From the NCBI GenBank assembly GCA_023362775.1, contig JALMGJ010000002.1:106033981-106097980 (forward strand): a stretch of DNA of 64,000 nt, given 5' to 3'. Position 1 is the first letter of the stretch; every line of letters starts with the position of its first letter. The notes under the pieces were generated by a model. That model ran no database searches. It saw only the letters and a list, made by a program, of their open reading frames with translations, and was not told where the DNA came from. This stretch comes from Charina bottae (lineage: Eukaryota > Chordata > Lepidosauria > Squamata > Charinaidae). Positions 35,701-47,664 of this stretch are shown here, one piece after another. A program made the position numbers and the translations under genes.

Positions 35701-38540
35701 ACTGTGTAATCTCTTCTGCAAGTTCCCCCTTAAAGGCTTATTCATTCTTTCTCTATACCCAATGCTGTGCAACTCTATTGGTCTATGCGTATGCTCAACT
35801 CTATATTCCTTTACTTATATACTAAATTTGTTTAAAAATGGTTGTGCCACCCTAGAATCTTTTTTGTTGGAAATTTGCCAGAACTCTGAATATGAACATC
35901 TTCCAGAACTAAACATTTCCTGTTAGGAATACTAGGTCAAGAATTCTGAGGGTATCAGATAAGAAGTGTCCAAAAAGTTTGAAATTGCCTTTATATCAAA
36001 CATATCCTGCTGTAGAGCTGGATTGCTAGATCTCAACTACCCATATTAGACAAGAAAAAAATGTCATGGTAACATGCTATGATAAATACAGATTAATCCT
36101 AAGGAAAATATTCTTTCATGGCCAATATCTACCACCACTTCAAACCAAAGGCATGGCACAACTGTGGCACATCGTGTAAAAAAGGATATCATATCTGCCT
36201 GTGCATTCTGGTCATTCAAAGAGGGACTGCTGAAGGTCCTCCCAACTCACAAAGTTCATGGGCTGTGGGGCAGGCAAGAGGCTTCTCAGATGGCCCCTAT
36301 TTTATGGAACACTCTTTACTTGCAGGTATGAAGAGCACATTTTCTACAGGTACTGTATTTCAAAAACCAGCCAAAGCAGTGTTGTTGGTCCTTAAGTTAG
36401 TTTAACTGTATGGCACCTACAATCTGTTAGGTTTTTACTAATGATGTATATTATCTGCATGTGATTTTTAATATCTTGCTTTTGTCTTGATTTGTTGTAC
36501 CCTGGCCAGAATCTACCTGGATTGTGGTGGGTACAAATATTGTAAATCAAAGAATCCTTCTCAAGCCCAGTGTCTTCCACCAGTAAATTCATTCATATTT
36601 GCTCGACTTCATCAGAACTAGGAAATAGGTGAAAGGTTGGGGAAAATATGAGAAAATCATATCCTGTAACCAGATAAAGAAATAACTTAAGCAACTCTAA
36701 AAATTCAGGACAGAATACCTAACTCATAATAAAAGAATAGGAGGAAATATGTCTCTCTGCTAAAATAAATAAAACAAATAATCACTGAAATATATACTAA
36801 GGCAGACCTAATTTACAAAGCTAACAATACAATCATTTGTGCATCATACTATCCCAAGGTAAGACAATAAATATTAGATAATATTTTTCATCTCTTTCAT
36901 CTGGATATTGATGGAATAAAGCTAGGAGACAATCCCCCCTGGGGGGCGGCGGCAAAGCATAATCATGCTCTCTAAGCATCTGGTCAATTGATCCCATGCT
37001 TAGAGGTTTGAACAGACAGAATTCATGTTTCGTTCCAGATTCTCTCTTGTATAATCCTTTTTTATAAGGGCACAACTGATGAAAAACAGCCCACATCTTT
37101 ATCATTCAACCACAGGGCTATTAGGAAGTTGGAGTCAGCCATCAGAATATGAATAGATAGTTCTGTTCTCACTGGGCTTTCCAGACTTGGGAAAATGATC
37201 AGGACACTGCACTGAACCTTAAGGTTGTTTGAAGCATCTGCAAAGTCAAGTTTTCTTTAAGTATAAGAAAAATACAATAATAATTCCTTCATGTACTCTA
37301 TCAACAACTAGGGCAATTAATTATCTTCCACTGAACATTTATCAGGAATGTCTCCTCTAATTGAAAATCTCTTTCTTCTATGGTTCTGAAAACTGGGTGT
37401 GAGATTTCAGCACACCATTTATATTACTATGATGAAGACAGGGCATCCTATCCACCTTGTAATTTCTCTCTTCTCTTTCTTCTCTCCTCTCCTCTAAGTA
37501 TCCACCTTGTAATTCTCCTCTCACCACCTCTTAAAGGCATACATTATCAGCATGCACCATTCATTCATATACTCCCATCTTATATCTAACCATGCATATT
37601 TTGTATTTAATTTTAATTTCCAGTTTGGACCAAATTATCATAATGCTACTTTAACTTAAAATAATTTTTTATTTCCTGGGGATAGTAGTATCAAGGCTTA
37701 CAGTATATGGGCAGGATATATTTTTTATGAGGAGAGAACTGTATATTCAATCTAAGGTTAAACTGATGCAGTCCTTCTACATATAGTTTTAAAGCCAAGT
37801 TTAAAACCTTCCTTTGGTATCTGAAACAATTGCTATTACCACCTTCATGAACCCTTTTTTTTAAGGTTGCTATTCTTTTGTTAAGAGGATGTTGAAAAAA
37901 AATGATGAATAAGCAAGGACTTTACTATTTTGATAACAATATGGCAGAGAAAGAAGAATGGAAAAAAGCAAACCCTGCCAACTTATGCTAGTTCCATATC
38001 TTAATATAATGGAAAACAAACATAGAACATGCATCTTTTGTGTGACTGTATATATGTTGTTGGAAGGCAGAATATATCTGATCTTTCTTCAGTGAGTCAG
38101 AATGCTATCTTCTCAGTCCTATACTTGATAGCTGCTAAAATTCATCCTTGCTCCCTTAGAAAATTGATCTTAGAATTAACAGTGCTACTTGGTGTATGAT
38201 GGTGCAAATAGTATGTCTGGGAATTGATGAGGAACAAACTGAAAGAACAAGTCTACTATACTTTGTGATGGAGGAAATTGTACACTATTTTAAAATATGG
38301 CAGCACCATCTGTAGCATACTGAAAAAAGCATGCAGCAAGATTCCAAGGATGATCTTCTGATAATGCTGGTCTGCAAGGCAGGAGAAATGGTCCTTGATA
38401 TAAAACAGAATTGACAGTATATGAACTGGGAAAATGCTCAAGAATGGAGAAAGGGAAAGCAGGAAAATCCTTTGGATGTTTGTTGCTGATGTGGTGCAGA
38501 AGGGCAGCAGATCAGACAAAGCTGTACAAGACTACAACAA
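35700..38540. other. Mostly unique DNA; probable old repeat at 36.1-36.55 kb
   Basis: No gene recognised. 36,110-36,550 reads like an old LINE or SINE-type repeat (attcaaagagggactgctga, then a T-rich atgatgtatattat-type tail), but I cannot name the family. A partial duplication of tatccaccttgtaatt is at 37,448 and 37,499 around a TCTC-rich run. Confidence 0.35.
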
Positions 38541-38547
38541 GGGGTAT

Positions 38548-38814
38548 TGTAATGGTATGTGGGAATGACCTTGGGAGACAGGGCAAAGAGACGCAACCAA
38601 CAGAATGGTCAGATAAAAGGCAGCTGAGCCCGCAGTAGGAATATGGGCAGGGCAAGAGGCTCAGAAGATCCTCCCTAGTTTCTTGGGCTGTAAGGGAGAC
38701 AGTGGGAGAGAAGTACTTTCAGACCTGCAAGATTCTGTTAATGTACCTTTCCAACAAAATAGAATTAGCTCATCTGGTCATGTTTTTTGTCTGGACTACC
38801 TCCTAAGGCTGACA
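38548..38814 (+). mobile_element. Solo LTR-like element, 267 bp
   Basis: Same family as 32,841-33,109 (minus): both start tgtaatggtatgtgggaatg and end ...tctggactacctc...TGACA. The internal polyadenylation signal is altered here. No clear TSD (ggtat versus tatat). It ends 49 bp before the copia TSD. Confidence 0.55.
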
Positions 38815-38863
38815 TATATTTCTCCTGGGGCAATTGTCTAGACATATGCCAATATGACCAAGC

Positions 38864-39296
38864 TGTTGGTATTTGTTTTTTATTACTCAAAGGAATGACA
38901 AGTCTCAGAGACAGCAGTTAATTGTGTTGGCTGAGTCAAGAGTTCAAACTTCCATTCTTTCCCAGGTTGTAAAGATTAAAAGGTCAGATAGGTTAAGTAT
39001 CGGTAACCTAGATACAAATGTATATATTAGCATGTCTAAAGATCTTCTCTTTGCATTCTTTGCTTGTCTTCTTTGCCTGTTTATCTGTTTCTCAACCCTG
39101 TGTGTGTGGGTGAGATTGAAAAATGTTTTTATATTTATATAGAGATTTTTAACTCCAGAGATATGGATGTTATTGTTTCATGTTCTCTGTTATATTAATA
39201 CATCTTCATTTTGATAAATGCCTGGCATATTTTCTTGTCTCCCTAATGCTACTCACTTCTGCAACTCTGCACATGCTGCAGAACACACCTCCAACA
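38864..39296 (+). repeat. Copia 5' LTR
   Basis: Starts tgttggtatttg and ends ccaaca. Collinear with the 3' LTR and of the same length (433 bp). An AT-rich 3' half (tatttatatagag, ttatattaatacatc) could hold promoter and polyadenylation signals, but I cannot assign them precisely. Confidence 0.95.
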
Positions 39297-39310
39297 GGTT
39301 ATGGGCCCAG
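39297..39310 (+). promoter_or_regulatory. Primer-binding site matching the anticodon arm of tRNA-iMet
   Basis: Directly adjoining the 5' LTR is ggttatgggcccag. It is the exact complement of CTGGGCCCATAACC, the anticodon stem-loop (with the CAT anticodon) of vertebrate initiator tRNA-Met, not of its 3' CCA end. Drosophila copia is known to prime from a cleaved half-tRNA-iMet in this way, and this site implies the same mechanism. Confidence 0.85.
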
Positions 39311-39485
39311 AGAAAGCGAGCAGCAGAGAGCACAAGAGAGTAGCTAGGCAAGTTGTTTGCATTTGAAAGGCAAGTGAAGAGAAAGACTGGTGAAGTGATT
39401 TTTTTCTCTGAGGCTTTTTTTCTTTTTGGCTGCTGCCTGTTTTTGCAGAAGCTGAGCTGAGGAATTTTTTGAAAAGAAGAGAAAC

Positions 39486-40658
39486 ATGGCTGCAATTTCT
39501 CAATCTTCAGTAATGCTGCTTGAACGTCTTTCAATCTCAAATTATTTGAATTGGGCTCTCAAAATGGAAATGTTTCTTTGGAGAGAAGACCTGTGGACCC
39601 CAATAGGTAAGCCAACTCCAATTAATCCCTCCAATGCATGGTTGCGTCAAGATGAACGTGCCAGAACGACTCTTATTTTAGGAGCTGAGAACAATCAGTT
39701 AGTCAATGTATGTGGATCCCAATCTGCCAAAGAATTATGGGATGCTTTGCAAAATGTATATGTAAAGGCTACTGCGGGAAGCAAAGTTTCTCTGACTAGG
39801 AAGCTGTACAAAGCTTATTTGTCAGAAGAAAGCAGCCTGCCTGAACATTTGCACTCTATTCAGCAGATTTTTGTAGAACTTCAGGAAAGAGGACTGGAAT
39901 TCACCCCTCTGACAAAGTCATACATCATTTTGTCTTCACTGAATGAAACGTGGGACATGTTAATTTGCACCCTAGAAGTGATGCCCGAAGCTGATCTTAC
40001 CCCTTCGTTTGTTTCTGCATGGCTGCTTGCAGAGTGGGAAAAATGAAAGGAGTGACAGTTGTTTGCAGCCAGCTCTTCTGGAAAACTGCAGCGTGAGAAA
40101 GCGAGAGAATGGAAGGGAAATGAGGCAGAAGCTACAGCATTGGCAAGCCAGAGATGCTTTCATTGCAGATCAGCTACACATTGATGCAAAGACTGTGACC
40201 AACTGCACAAAGGATGAAAGACAGGAAGGAAGAACAAAGAGACAACGAAGAAGAAAGCTTTGCAAATAACTCAAATTGCACAAGTTCATGAAAACTGTAA
40301 TTCTGATGATATATGGGTATTAAATGACAACTTGCACCAGAATCTATCTAATTGTAAAAGTTCTTTTATTTCACTGTCTAAAACTAATAGACAAAGTGTT
40401 TCTATAGCTGATGGTTCTTCAATACAAGTCTTGGGTCAAGGTGACATGTATTTATCTTGTTTGGGAGAAACTGTTAAAAATGTATTGTATGTCCTGCAAT
40501 TGCAAACTAACCTTTTATCTGTAGCCCGTTTAGCAGCAACTGGATATATCAAAATATTTAAACAAGATGGCTGTGAGATACGGAAGAATGGTAAGTTGTG
40601 TGCAACTTTTGTACAAAATATTAATTGCTGCTACAACTGCAAAAGCTGTAATTGGTAA
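39486..40658 (+). pseudogene. gag-pol: Copia gag and protease region, broken
   Basis: ATG at 39,486 opens 186 codons with a typical copia Gag N-terminal region (YLNWALKMEMFLW; ELWDALQNVY). In-frame TGA stops follow at 40,044 and 40,053. The same frame then holds a CCHC zinc knuckle (cysteine codons at 40,155, 40,164 and 40,194, histidine at 40,179) with another TGA inside at 40,182, a TGA near 40,209, and the protease-side region to 40,656. At the place expected for the aspartic protease active site the codons after WVL read NDN rather than a D-S/T-G triad, so protease function is lost. Downstream residues (SIADGSSIQVLGQG; NVLYV) keep the family pattern. Confidence 0.85.
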
Positions 40659-41930
40659 CATTCCAGTTCATGATAAATGCATACACCTCATGCACAGAAG
40701 ATTTGGTCATGCAAATTTTAAATATATTGCACATATGCCAAAGCTGTGTGCTGATCTAAAATTGAAATCCTGTGACAAATATCTGGATTGTTTAATTAGT
40801 AAGGAATGTAAGACTTATAAAGCTCCTGTGGGCAAGCATGCAGAGAGAAACACAACTAGACCTTTAGAAAAAATTCATAGTGATATAATTGGTCCATTTT
40901 CTCCAAGTCTTGGAGAAGCAAGATATATAATGAACATAGTTGATGATTTTTCAAGATATACATTTATTTATTTGTTGAAACATAAAAATGAGGCATTGGA
41001 GAAATTTAAAGGTTTTGTAACATGGGCAAAAGGAAAATTTCCAAAGCCTGTATCTGCTTTACAATGTGACAGAGCAGGAGAATTTCTGTCTAACACTTTT
41101 AAAAGGTTTCTGACAGAAAAGGGGATAGAACAAATTTTATCTAACTCATATACTCCTCAGCAGAATGGAATTGCAGAGAGAAAAGGTAGAATTCTTCAAG
41201 AAGCCATGATGTGGTTGCTTAAAGATGCAAGATTACCTTTTAATTTTGGGCTGAAGCAGTATCCACTGCCTGTTATATTCAGAACATATTGTTTAATTGT
41301 GTGATTGAGGATACTCCATTTCATCTGTTCTATAGTATGAAGCCTAAAGTCAATCATCTCAGAATTTTTGGAAGCACAGCTTGGATTCACATTCCTAAGC
41401 AACTCAGATGGAAGGGAGCTTCCAAAACAAAGAAAGCGATCATTGTTGGATATGAACAAAGTCAGAGAAGCTACAGATTCATACTAGGTGATAAATTAAT
41501 CATTAGCAAAAGCGCTTCTTTTGCTGAGCAAAACTGGGGAAAAATAAATTCCAGTTCTTCAATTGACCTAACACCAAGGGAAAAGCAAGGATTTGCTGAT
41601 GGTGGTCTGCTAGATTCTTCGCCTAGTGAAATCAACAAAGAAGAGGAGCAAGCTGAACTGTCTGAGACAGAGGTTTTTCAGGAAAAAGGTGGGAGTCAGA
41701 ATGTTAGTCCTGTCCTACCTCGCAGGTCTCAGAGGACTAATAAAGGTATTCCTCCTAAACTTTTTGAGGTGGATGTAGTTAAAGCTTTTCACATTTACAC
41801 TGAACCTGAAACTATTCATCAAATAAATGAGATGCCATCTGAAATTGCTAAATGCTGGCATGAAGCAATGCAGCAGGAATTAGCTTCCTTGAAAGAAAAT
41901 AAAGCCTGGAAATTAGTTAACCTCCCTTTG
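40640..41930 (+). pseudogene. Copia integrase region, frameshifted
   Basis: A GAG-pre-integrase/HHCC-like part (HRRFGH at about 40,693-40,710) is followed by the catalytic core: aspartate in HSDIIGP (codon 40,882), aspartate in QCDRAGEF (41,068) and glutamate in NGIAERKGR (41,176), giving D-X35-E spacing. The frame shifts near 41,290 into the C-terminal part (HLRIFGSTAWIHIPK; IIVGYE) and continues to the start of the RT domain. The zinc-binding cysteine pair looks damaged (DCLISKEC). Confidence 0.9.
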
Positions 41931-41938
41931 CACACTGT

Positions 41939-43334
41939 TTGGGTTGTAGGTGGGTTTTCAAACGAAAAAAAGACGCTAGTGGAAAAATTCAAAAATATAA
42001 AGCAAGGTTGGTTGCTAAAGGTTTTTCTCAAAGAACAGATTTGGATTTTGATAAAACCTTTGCTACAGTAACAAAGGGTGAATCAATTAGGTTGTTTTTG
42101 AAAGTTGCTGCAATCAAAGGAATGTCAGTTTATCGCTATGATATTCAAAATGCTTTTCTGTATGGTCAGTTAGATCAGGTATTATACATGCAACAACCTC
42201 CTCGTTATGAACAAGGTAACAATCTAGTACGTGAACTGCATAAGTCAATTTATGGTCTAAAACAAGCAGCACACTGCTGGAACATTAAACTAGATGAAAC
42301 TCTACAGAAATTTGGTTTTGTTAAAGGGAAAGCAGATTCTTGTTTCTATGTCAAGAAAGAGAAACAAGGTTTCATGTATTTATGCTTATATGTTGATGAT
42401 TACATCATCAGATGAACAAAGACTTGGTTTTGAGGCTTGTATGAAAAACAATTTCACATTGAAAAGTCTTGGGAAAGTTCATAATTACTTAGGCTTGGAA
42501 ATACACAGAGAAGCAGATGACAGTTTTCTGTTAACCCAAAAGAGTAAAATTCAGAAATTCCTAGAGGAATTTAACATGCCGGAATGCAAATCTGTCTCTA
42601 ACCCCATGCTTCCTGAATTTCAAAAGGAGGAGGGAGAGGCTGAGTCATCTGATGCAGATGGTTTTAGATCTGCCATTGGAAGCTTACTATACATTGCAAA
42701 TCATTCTCATCCAGATATAGCAAATACTGTGTCAATTTTGAGTAGACATGTGGAGAGGCCTACGTCTGTTGCGAAATCAGGACTCAAAAGGCTTTTTCAT
42801 TACTTGCAAGGTACTAAGAATTACTGTCTGAAGCTGTCTGCTTCTGGATCAGGGGAAAAATTAGAAACGTGGGCTGACTCAGATTGGGCAGGAGAACTTA
42901 AGGTCGAAAGTCCACATCAGTAGCTGTAATACAGTTTGCTGGATCTACAATAGCTTGGTATTCTAGAAAGCAAACAATAGTGGCTCTGTCAATGGCTGAA
43001 GCTGAATTTTACAGTTTGGCACAACTCTAATGAAATTACTTGGTTAAAACAGCTTTTAAAAGATATAGGTATGGAATTACAACAACCTATAGCTGTTTAT
43101 GAAGATAACCAAGCTTGTATTCGTATGGTTCAATCTGAAGGTTGCAGACATAGAACTAAACATATAGACATTTGTTTTCATCATGTCAAAGATTTTATTG
43201 CTAAGGGGGAGATAATTTTAAAATATTGTGATACAAAGGACATGATTGCAGATTGTCTGACAAAACCCCTTGTTGCTGTGAAACATAAAGAATTTACTGA
43301 AACAATAGGTTTGGTTTCTCATTCCTTAGTATAA
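41939..43334 (+). pseudogene. Copia reverse transcriptase and RNase H, frameshifted
   Basis: RT (RVT_2 type) starts with WVFKRKKDASGKI and KARLVAKGFSQ, has YDIQNAFLYG (aspartate codon 42,140) and the YVDD box at 42,389-42,400, then shifts frame near 42,405. RNase H begins with ADSDWAGE (aspartate codon 42,876), is interrupted after 42,900 and near 43,030, and resumes with EDNQAC, RTKHIDI, and CLTKPL before the stop at about 43,334. Catalytic residues of RT are kept although the frame is broken. Confidence 0.9.
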
Positions 43335-43345
43335 AAAAAGGGGAG
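43333..43345 (+). promoter_or_regulatory. Polypurine tract of copia
   Basis: aaaaaaaggggag directly precedes the 3' LTR and is the expected plus-strand DNA primer site. Confidence 0.85.
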
Positions 43346-43778
43346 TGTTGGTATTTGTTTTTTATTACTCAAAGGAATGACAAGTCTCAGAGACGCCAGT
43401 TAATAATGTTGGCTGAGTCAAGAATTCAAACTTCCATTGTTTCCCAGGTTGTAAAGATTAAAAGGTCAGATAGGTTAAGTATTGGTAACCTAGATACAAA
43501 TGTATATATTAGCATGTCTAAAGATCTGCTCTTTGCATTCATGCTTGTCTTCTTTGCCTGTCTGTCTTTTTCTCAACCCTGTGTGTGTGGGTGAGATTGA
43601 AAAATGTTTTTTATATTTATATAGATATTTTTAACTCCAGAGATGTGGATGTTATTGTTTTGTATTCTCTGTTATATTAATACATCTTTGTTTTGATAAA
43701 TGCCTGGCATAATTTATTGTTTCTCTAATGCTACTCGCTTCTGCAACTCTGCACATGCTCAAGAACACACCTCCAACA
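43346..43778 (+). repeat. Copia 3' LTR
   Basis: 433 bp, tgttggtatttg ... ctccaaca, followed by TSD caagc. Confidence 0.95.
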
Positions 43779-43783
43779 CAAGC

Positions 43784-44995
43784 TAGTATCTGATGGAAAA
43801 CGAAATAACGTTTTGTCTTATTTTGGGGATGTAACATAAGGTATTAATCCAGTTCATTCATAAGTACGTTGGCATATCCTGAATAAGAAGAATAAATATG
43901 TAATAGAAGGCTGTTGACATCAGGCAAAGGTAGACATTTCCAATACATTAATTTAGTTCCAAATCATCTCAAAATATCTTCATTTAATGTAATTGCAATT
44001 ATATTGAGGTAATTTATACTGACAAAGCACAACTATACATACTAGAACCTCAGAATGAGGTGGTTTATAAATCAAATAAATAAATTTTAAAGGTTGTTCT
44101 ATAGTGATGAAAATTATCTTGTTATAATTATAATATGAAGTGAAAGCCAATTAAACAAATTAAATAGGCAAATATAACCTTTACTTTAAAAAAAACAATT
44201 AGATTAAGATTAACTTGTGCTTGAACCTAGCTATAAACCTGAGTGAGGGGAACTAACAGGTTCAGAATGCTATCAGGAAAAGAATAAAAATACTATTATT
44301 AAAAGTTCATTTCTATGCAAGTCTACTTGAAAGTAAACACCTTGGGTCTAAAGCTGAAGTTCTGACCAACTCAATAAAATAAGGAAGAATCCAAATTACC
44401 AAGGACAATGTGAAAATGCTTCCCCAACAGTTACATACTTCAATAGGAAACGTGATAAGAAATAACAAATTAATTTATTAATGCTTATATCACTCTTCTT
44501 CAAATATCTCTTTGGGGAGGAAAGAAAAACGCTTTCCAAAACTGATTTGCTACCCAGGGGGGATGTGCAGATATATATACTATATACCCACAGAATCAGT
44601 TTTATATAGTCAAACAAACAAAAATATTTACTTGCTTGTCATTCTGTGACATTTCTTATTGTCAAATTGGCAGATAAGATTTGTAGTTCTTTTAAAATGT
44701 GTTAGATGAACACTGCCATGTAAAAACCTGGTGGTATTTTGTATGTTTGAAATACTTTATATACAAGATGAAAAAAGTATGTTGTTTTTGATTGTTGCAA
44801 ATTATAACTTCAGTCTCTCAATTGCATGTATTGACAGAATGGACTGCAACCACATTGACATGTTCGTTTCTAACCAATATTCATTCATAAAACTTCCTTT
44901 TATGGAATCTTGATATGTATAATAGAAATATTTTAAAATAAATATATGTATAAGTTACTACCCTTAGTGATAAAAAAGTGTGTGTACAGCTGTGT
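43784..44995. other. AT-rich DNA, nothing identified
   Basis: A short LINE/SINE-like tail (gaggtggtttataaatcaaa, AAAT repeat) at about 44,055-44,090 is the only recognisable element. Confidence 0.45.
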
Positions 44996-44998
44996 ATA

Positions 44999-45195
44999 GC
45001 TGATGCTAGGAAAAGTGGAAGGCAAAAGGAAGAGGGGCCAACCAAGGGCAAGATGGATGGATGATATTCTGGAGGTGACGGACTCAACCATGGGGGATCT
45101 GGGGGTGGTGATGGCCGACAGGAAGCTCTGGTGTGGGCTGGTCCATGAAGTCACGAAGAGTCGGAAGCGACTGAACGAATACACAACAACAACAA
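44999..45195 (+). mobile_element. Bov-B/RTE LINE 3' end, strongly 5'-truncated
   Basis: Nearly identical to the last part of the 33.4-kb copy: basic KRKRGQPRARWMDD segment, EVTKSRKRLNE ending and CAA-rich tail. The open frame 45,003-45,227 is a remnant, not a gene. I could not define a TSD. Confidence 0.85.
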
Positions 45196-45199
45196 ACAC

Positions 45200-46085
45200 A
45201 CAAACACACACAAACATATTAATATAGATAGAACGTATATTTGACACTGAGGCTTAGGAGTACTTTAGTGGATAACTTGAACCATATCTATTAATAACTA
45301 ATGAAATGTGATTTATTGCATGCATTTTATATAGGTCTCTTGTAGCTTTGAGATGAAAACTGAAGCAGCTATGTGAATGAGCAAGTAGGGGATGATCCTT
45401 GAAGGGCTGCAGTGATGTGGGTGATACCTTACTTGTCTCCCCAGAGGTGAAGTGTATCGTATTCTGAGCTCTTGCAATCTTTACCAGACTGCAAAGCTAC
45501 AGGCTATTCCTAGAGCAGGCTATCTCACATTCACAAATGCTTCTCATGCACTTCGATTTCTTCTGCTGCTCTTTTTTTTCTTTTTTCTGTGTATAGAAAA
45601 AAGAAAGACTAAAAGGAATGTAGATTAAAATATTAAGAACTATGAGAGGATCCAATTGGCATAGTGTTATTATGTTTTGCTTAAAAGATTATGTAATTTA
45701 TGGATTTTCAGCTAGGATTTTAGTTTGAGCTGCTGGTTGGCACAATAATTTCCAACAAGAGAACCAATCAATTTAGTGAATCAAATTTTGTCTAAGCAAT
45801 AAATGAAACTGAAAAAGACAAGAAGTACTACAAGGCAAGTTTTCACTAAAAACTTCACAATTTCTATCTCATCTGTAACTTTTTTGGGGATTCAAGAGAA
45901 GTGATTCATCAAAGATTAAAAAAAAGAATCTAATTTCTGTCTATTGTTAGTCAAGACAAATGCTTAGCTACTAGTAGTATTTTCTATTGAACAAAGGAAT
46001 ATTTTTCTTTCTTTGTTCTGTGTTCGCCATCTATTTTCTATTGAAGAGAAAGAGAAAATACTCACCAAAAATGTCTAATGCAGAT
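45200..46085. other. Unique DNA, nothing identified
   Basis: No recognisable repeat or gene. Confidence 0.45.
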
Positions 46086-46089
46086 TGTG

Positions 46090-46190
46090 TGTGTGTGCCT
46101 TCAAGCCAGTGTTGACTCTTGGTGACTGCCTGGACAAATCCCTGAAGTTTTCTTGGCAAGATTTCAGAAGTGGCTTGGAAAAGAAACTTA
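46090..46190 (-). mobile_element. SINE tail fragment (same tail as at 60.2 kb)
   Basis: On the minus strand this reads aagccacttctgaaatcttg, ccaagaaaac, ccaggcagtcaccaagagtc, aacactggcttgaaggcaca, the tail seen on the plus strand at 60,240-60,330 and partly at 49,780-49,860. The head is missing. Confidence 0.65.
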
Positions 46191-46199
46191 ATAATGTAT

Positions 46200-46730
46200 G
46201 TGTGTGGGTTTTTTTTTTTTTTAGTAGCTGCAGTGCTTAATTAAACACAAATAGAGAGATTTAAGCTCTCTAGAGGAAGCTTTTCTTTCTAATTCCAGCA
46301 GTTTTAAAATTGGGTTTTGGTCATTCATTTTGGTGGGATCACTTGTACTCAAAGGTTAAGCTGTGATAGTGGAAACAGGTTCACTCATAGATCTGATCTT
46401 GAGAAACCAGCACTGAGTGTAGGGGCAGTACAGTCAATTATATTGTGCATTTCTTTCCCTTTCTCTCTGAATATAAATATCCCAAGACAGATTGTTTTGA
46501 CAGATACTAAGATTTAATTTTTTCAACTGCATTTGACTCAAAGGCAAAAATGTTAGGTAGATGTTAATTTAACAGATGTTTAGCTTTGTATCATTTGCCT
46601 GAAACAGGCAATTTCTGGCAAAGCTTCCTCTCCAATACAACATTAAAACTTGTGAATTCCTTATGATGCATCTCTCACAAGTTTCCATTATCACTCAGAG
46701 AATAACAACTGAAATCACTCTCAAAAAACA
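46200..46730. other. AT-rich DNA, nothing identified
   Basis: A T-run near 46,209-46,222 only; no feature supported. Confidence 0.45.
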
Positions 46731-46795
46731 CACACACACACACACACGCGCGCGCGCACACACACACACGCGCGCGCACACACACAAACACACAC
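46729..46795 (+). repeat. (CA)n/(CG)n alternating tract
   Basis: Alternating pyrimidine-purine: CA units, CGCGCGCG, CA units, CGCGCG, CA units. Uninterrupted alternation with two CG blocks gives strong Z-DNA potential and is an unusual CpG concentration outside the island. Confidence 0.95.
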
Positions 46796-46799
46796 CAGG

Positions 46800-47310
46800 A
46801 AAGGCACTGAAACAAGAGAAATGTTCTTAGGGAAACTGGTGTATTTATTTTTATTAAAGCAACTTAATATCAATTGCAGGCCTGCATGGAGTGGCTAGAT
46901 AAGGCACTTCAGGCCATAGAGGTGATGCAATTCTCAGTAACGTGAAAGAGGCAGCACAGTTGCTCCTGAGGTGTCCTGCAGTGCCTTAAGCTTTACAGGC
47001 AGTCCCAATAGCCAGATGAGGTTCTGCGCATGTAGAAAGCACTGTGGAAGCAAAATACCCCTTCAACGTTTTGCACAGCCCTACCCTTACATAGAGCTAA
47101 TTTTAGGACTTTTGAAAACCTTTTGAAAAAACACCCTATTCGCTAATAAGGGTGTTTAAAGAGCAGTTTTATGTCTCCTAAGAAACAAAAGGGATATAAA
47201 TGTAATAAATAAATGAATAAATAAATAAATGCCTTTAAATAGTAAAATTCAAATATAGGCATCAAAGAACTATATTTATTTATTTAATATCTTCATAATA
47301 TATAGTGAGT
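46800..47310. other. Mostly unique DNA with a LINE/SINE-like tail
   Basis: No gene seen. An AT-rich tail (gggatataaatgtaataaat, AAAT repeat) lies at 47,185-47,230. Confidence 0.45.
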
Positions 47311-47327
47311 ACTGGAGATGAACAATA

Positions 47328-47664
47328 GGTAAAGGTAAAGGTTCCCCCTGCACATTTGTGCCGTCGTGTCCGACTCTAGGGGCCGGTGCTCATCTCCGTT
47401 AGTTAGCCAAAGAGCCAGCGTTGTCCGAAGACGCTTCCACGGTCATGTGGCCGGCATGATGCACGCAGAATGCTGTTACCTACCCACTGAAATGGTACCT
47501 ATTAATCTACTTGCATTTGCATGCTTTTGAATTGCTAGGTCGGCAAGAGATGGGGCGAGTGCGGGAGCTCACTCCGTCATGCGGGACTAGGGATTCAAAC
47601 CTCTGAACTTGCGATCTTCCGATCAACAAGCCTGGCGTCTTACCCGCTGAGCCACCACGCCCCT
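47328..47664 (-). mobile_element. tRNA-derived SINE, recent, with 15-bp TSD
   Basis: Third copy of the family at 22,416 and 25,391, in the same orientation as the latter. Perfect 15-bp TSDs tggagatgaacaata at 47,313-47,327 and 47,665-47,679. Confidence 0.9.

Larger units (their letters stand above)
38864..43778 (+). mobile_element. Ty1/copia LTR retrotransposon, complete but inactive
   Basis: 4.9-kb element with 433-bp LTRs, TG...CA ends (tgttgg...ccaaca), an identical 5-bp TSD caagc on each side (38,859-38,863 and 43,779-43,783), a tRNA-type primer-binding site, and gag-PR-IN-RT-RH order, which is diagnostic of copia rather than gypsy (integrase before RT). The LTRs differ at roughly 28 positions by my eye count (about 6%), so insertion is not recent. 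The coding region carries several stops and frameshifts. Confidence 0.95.
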
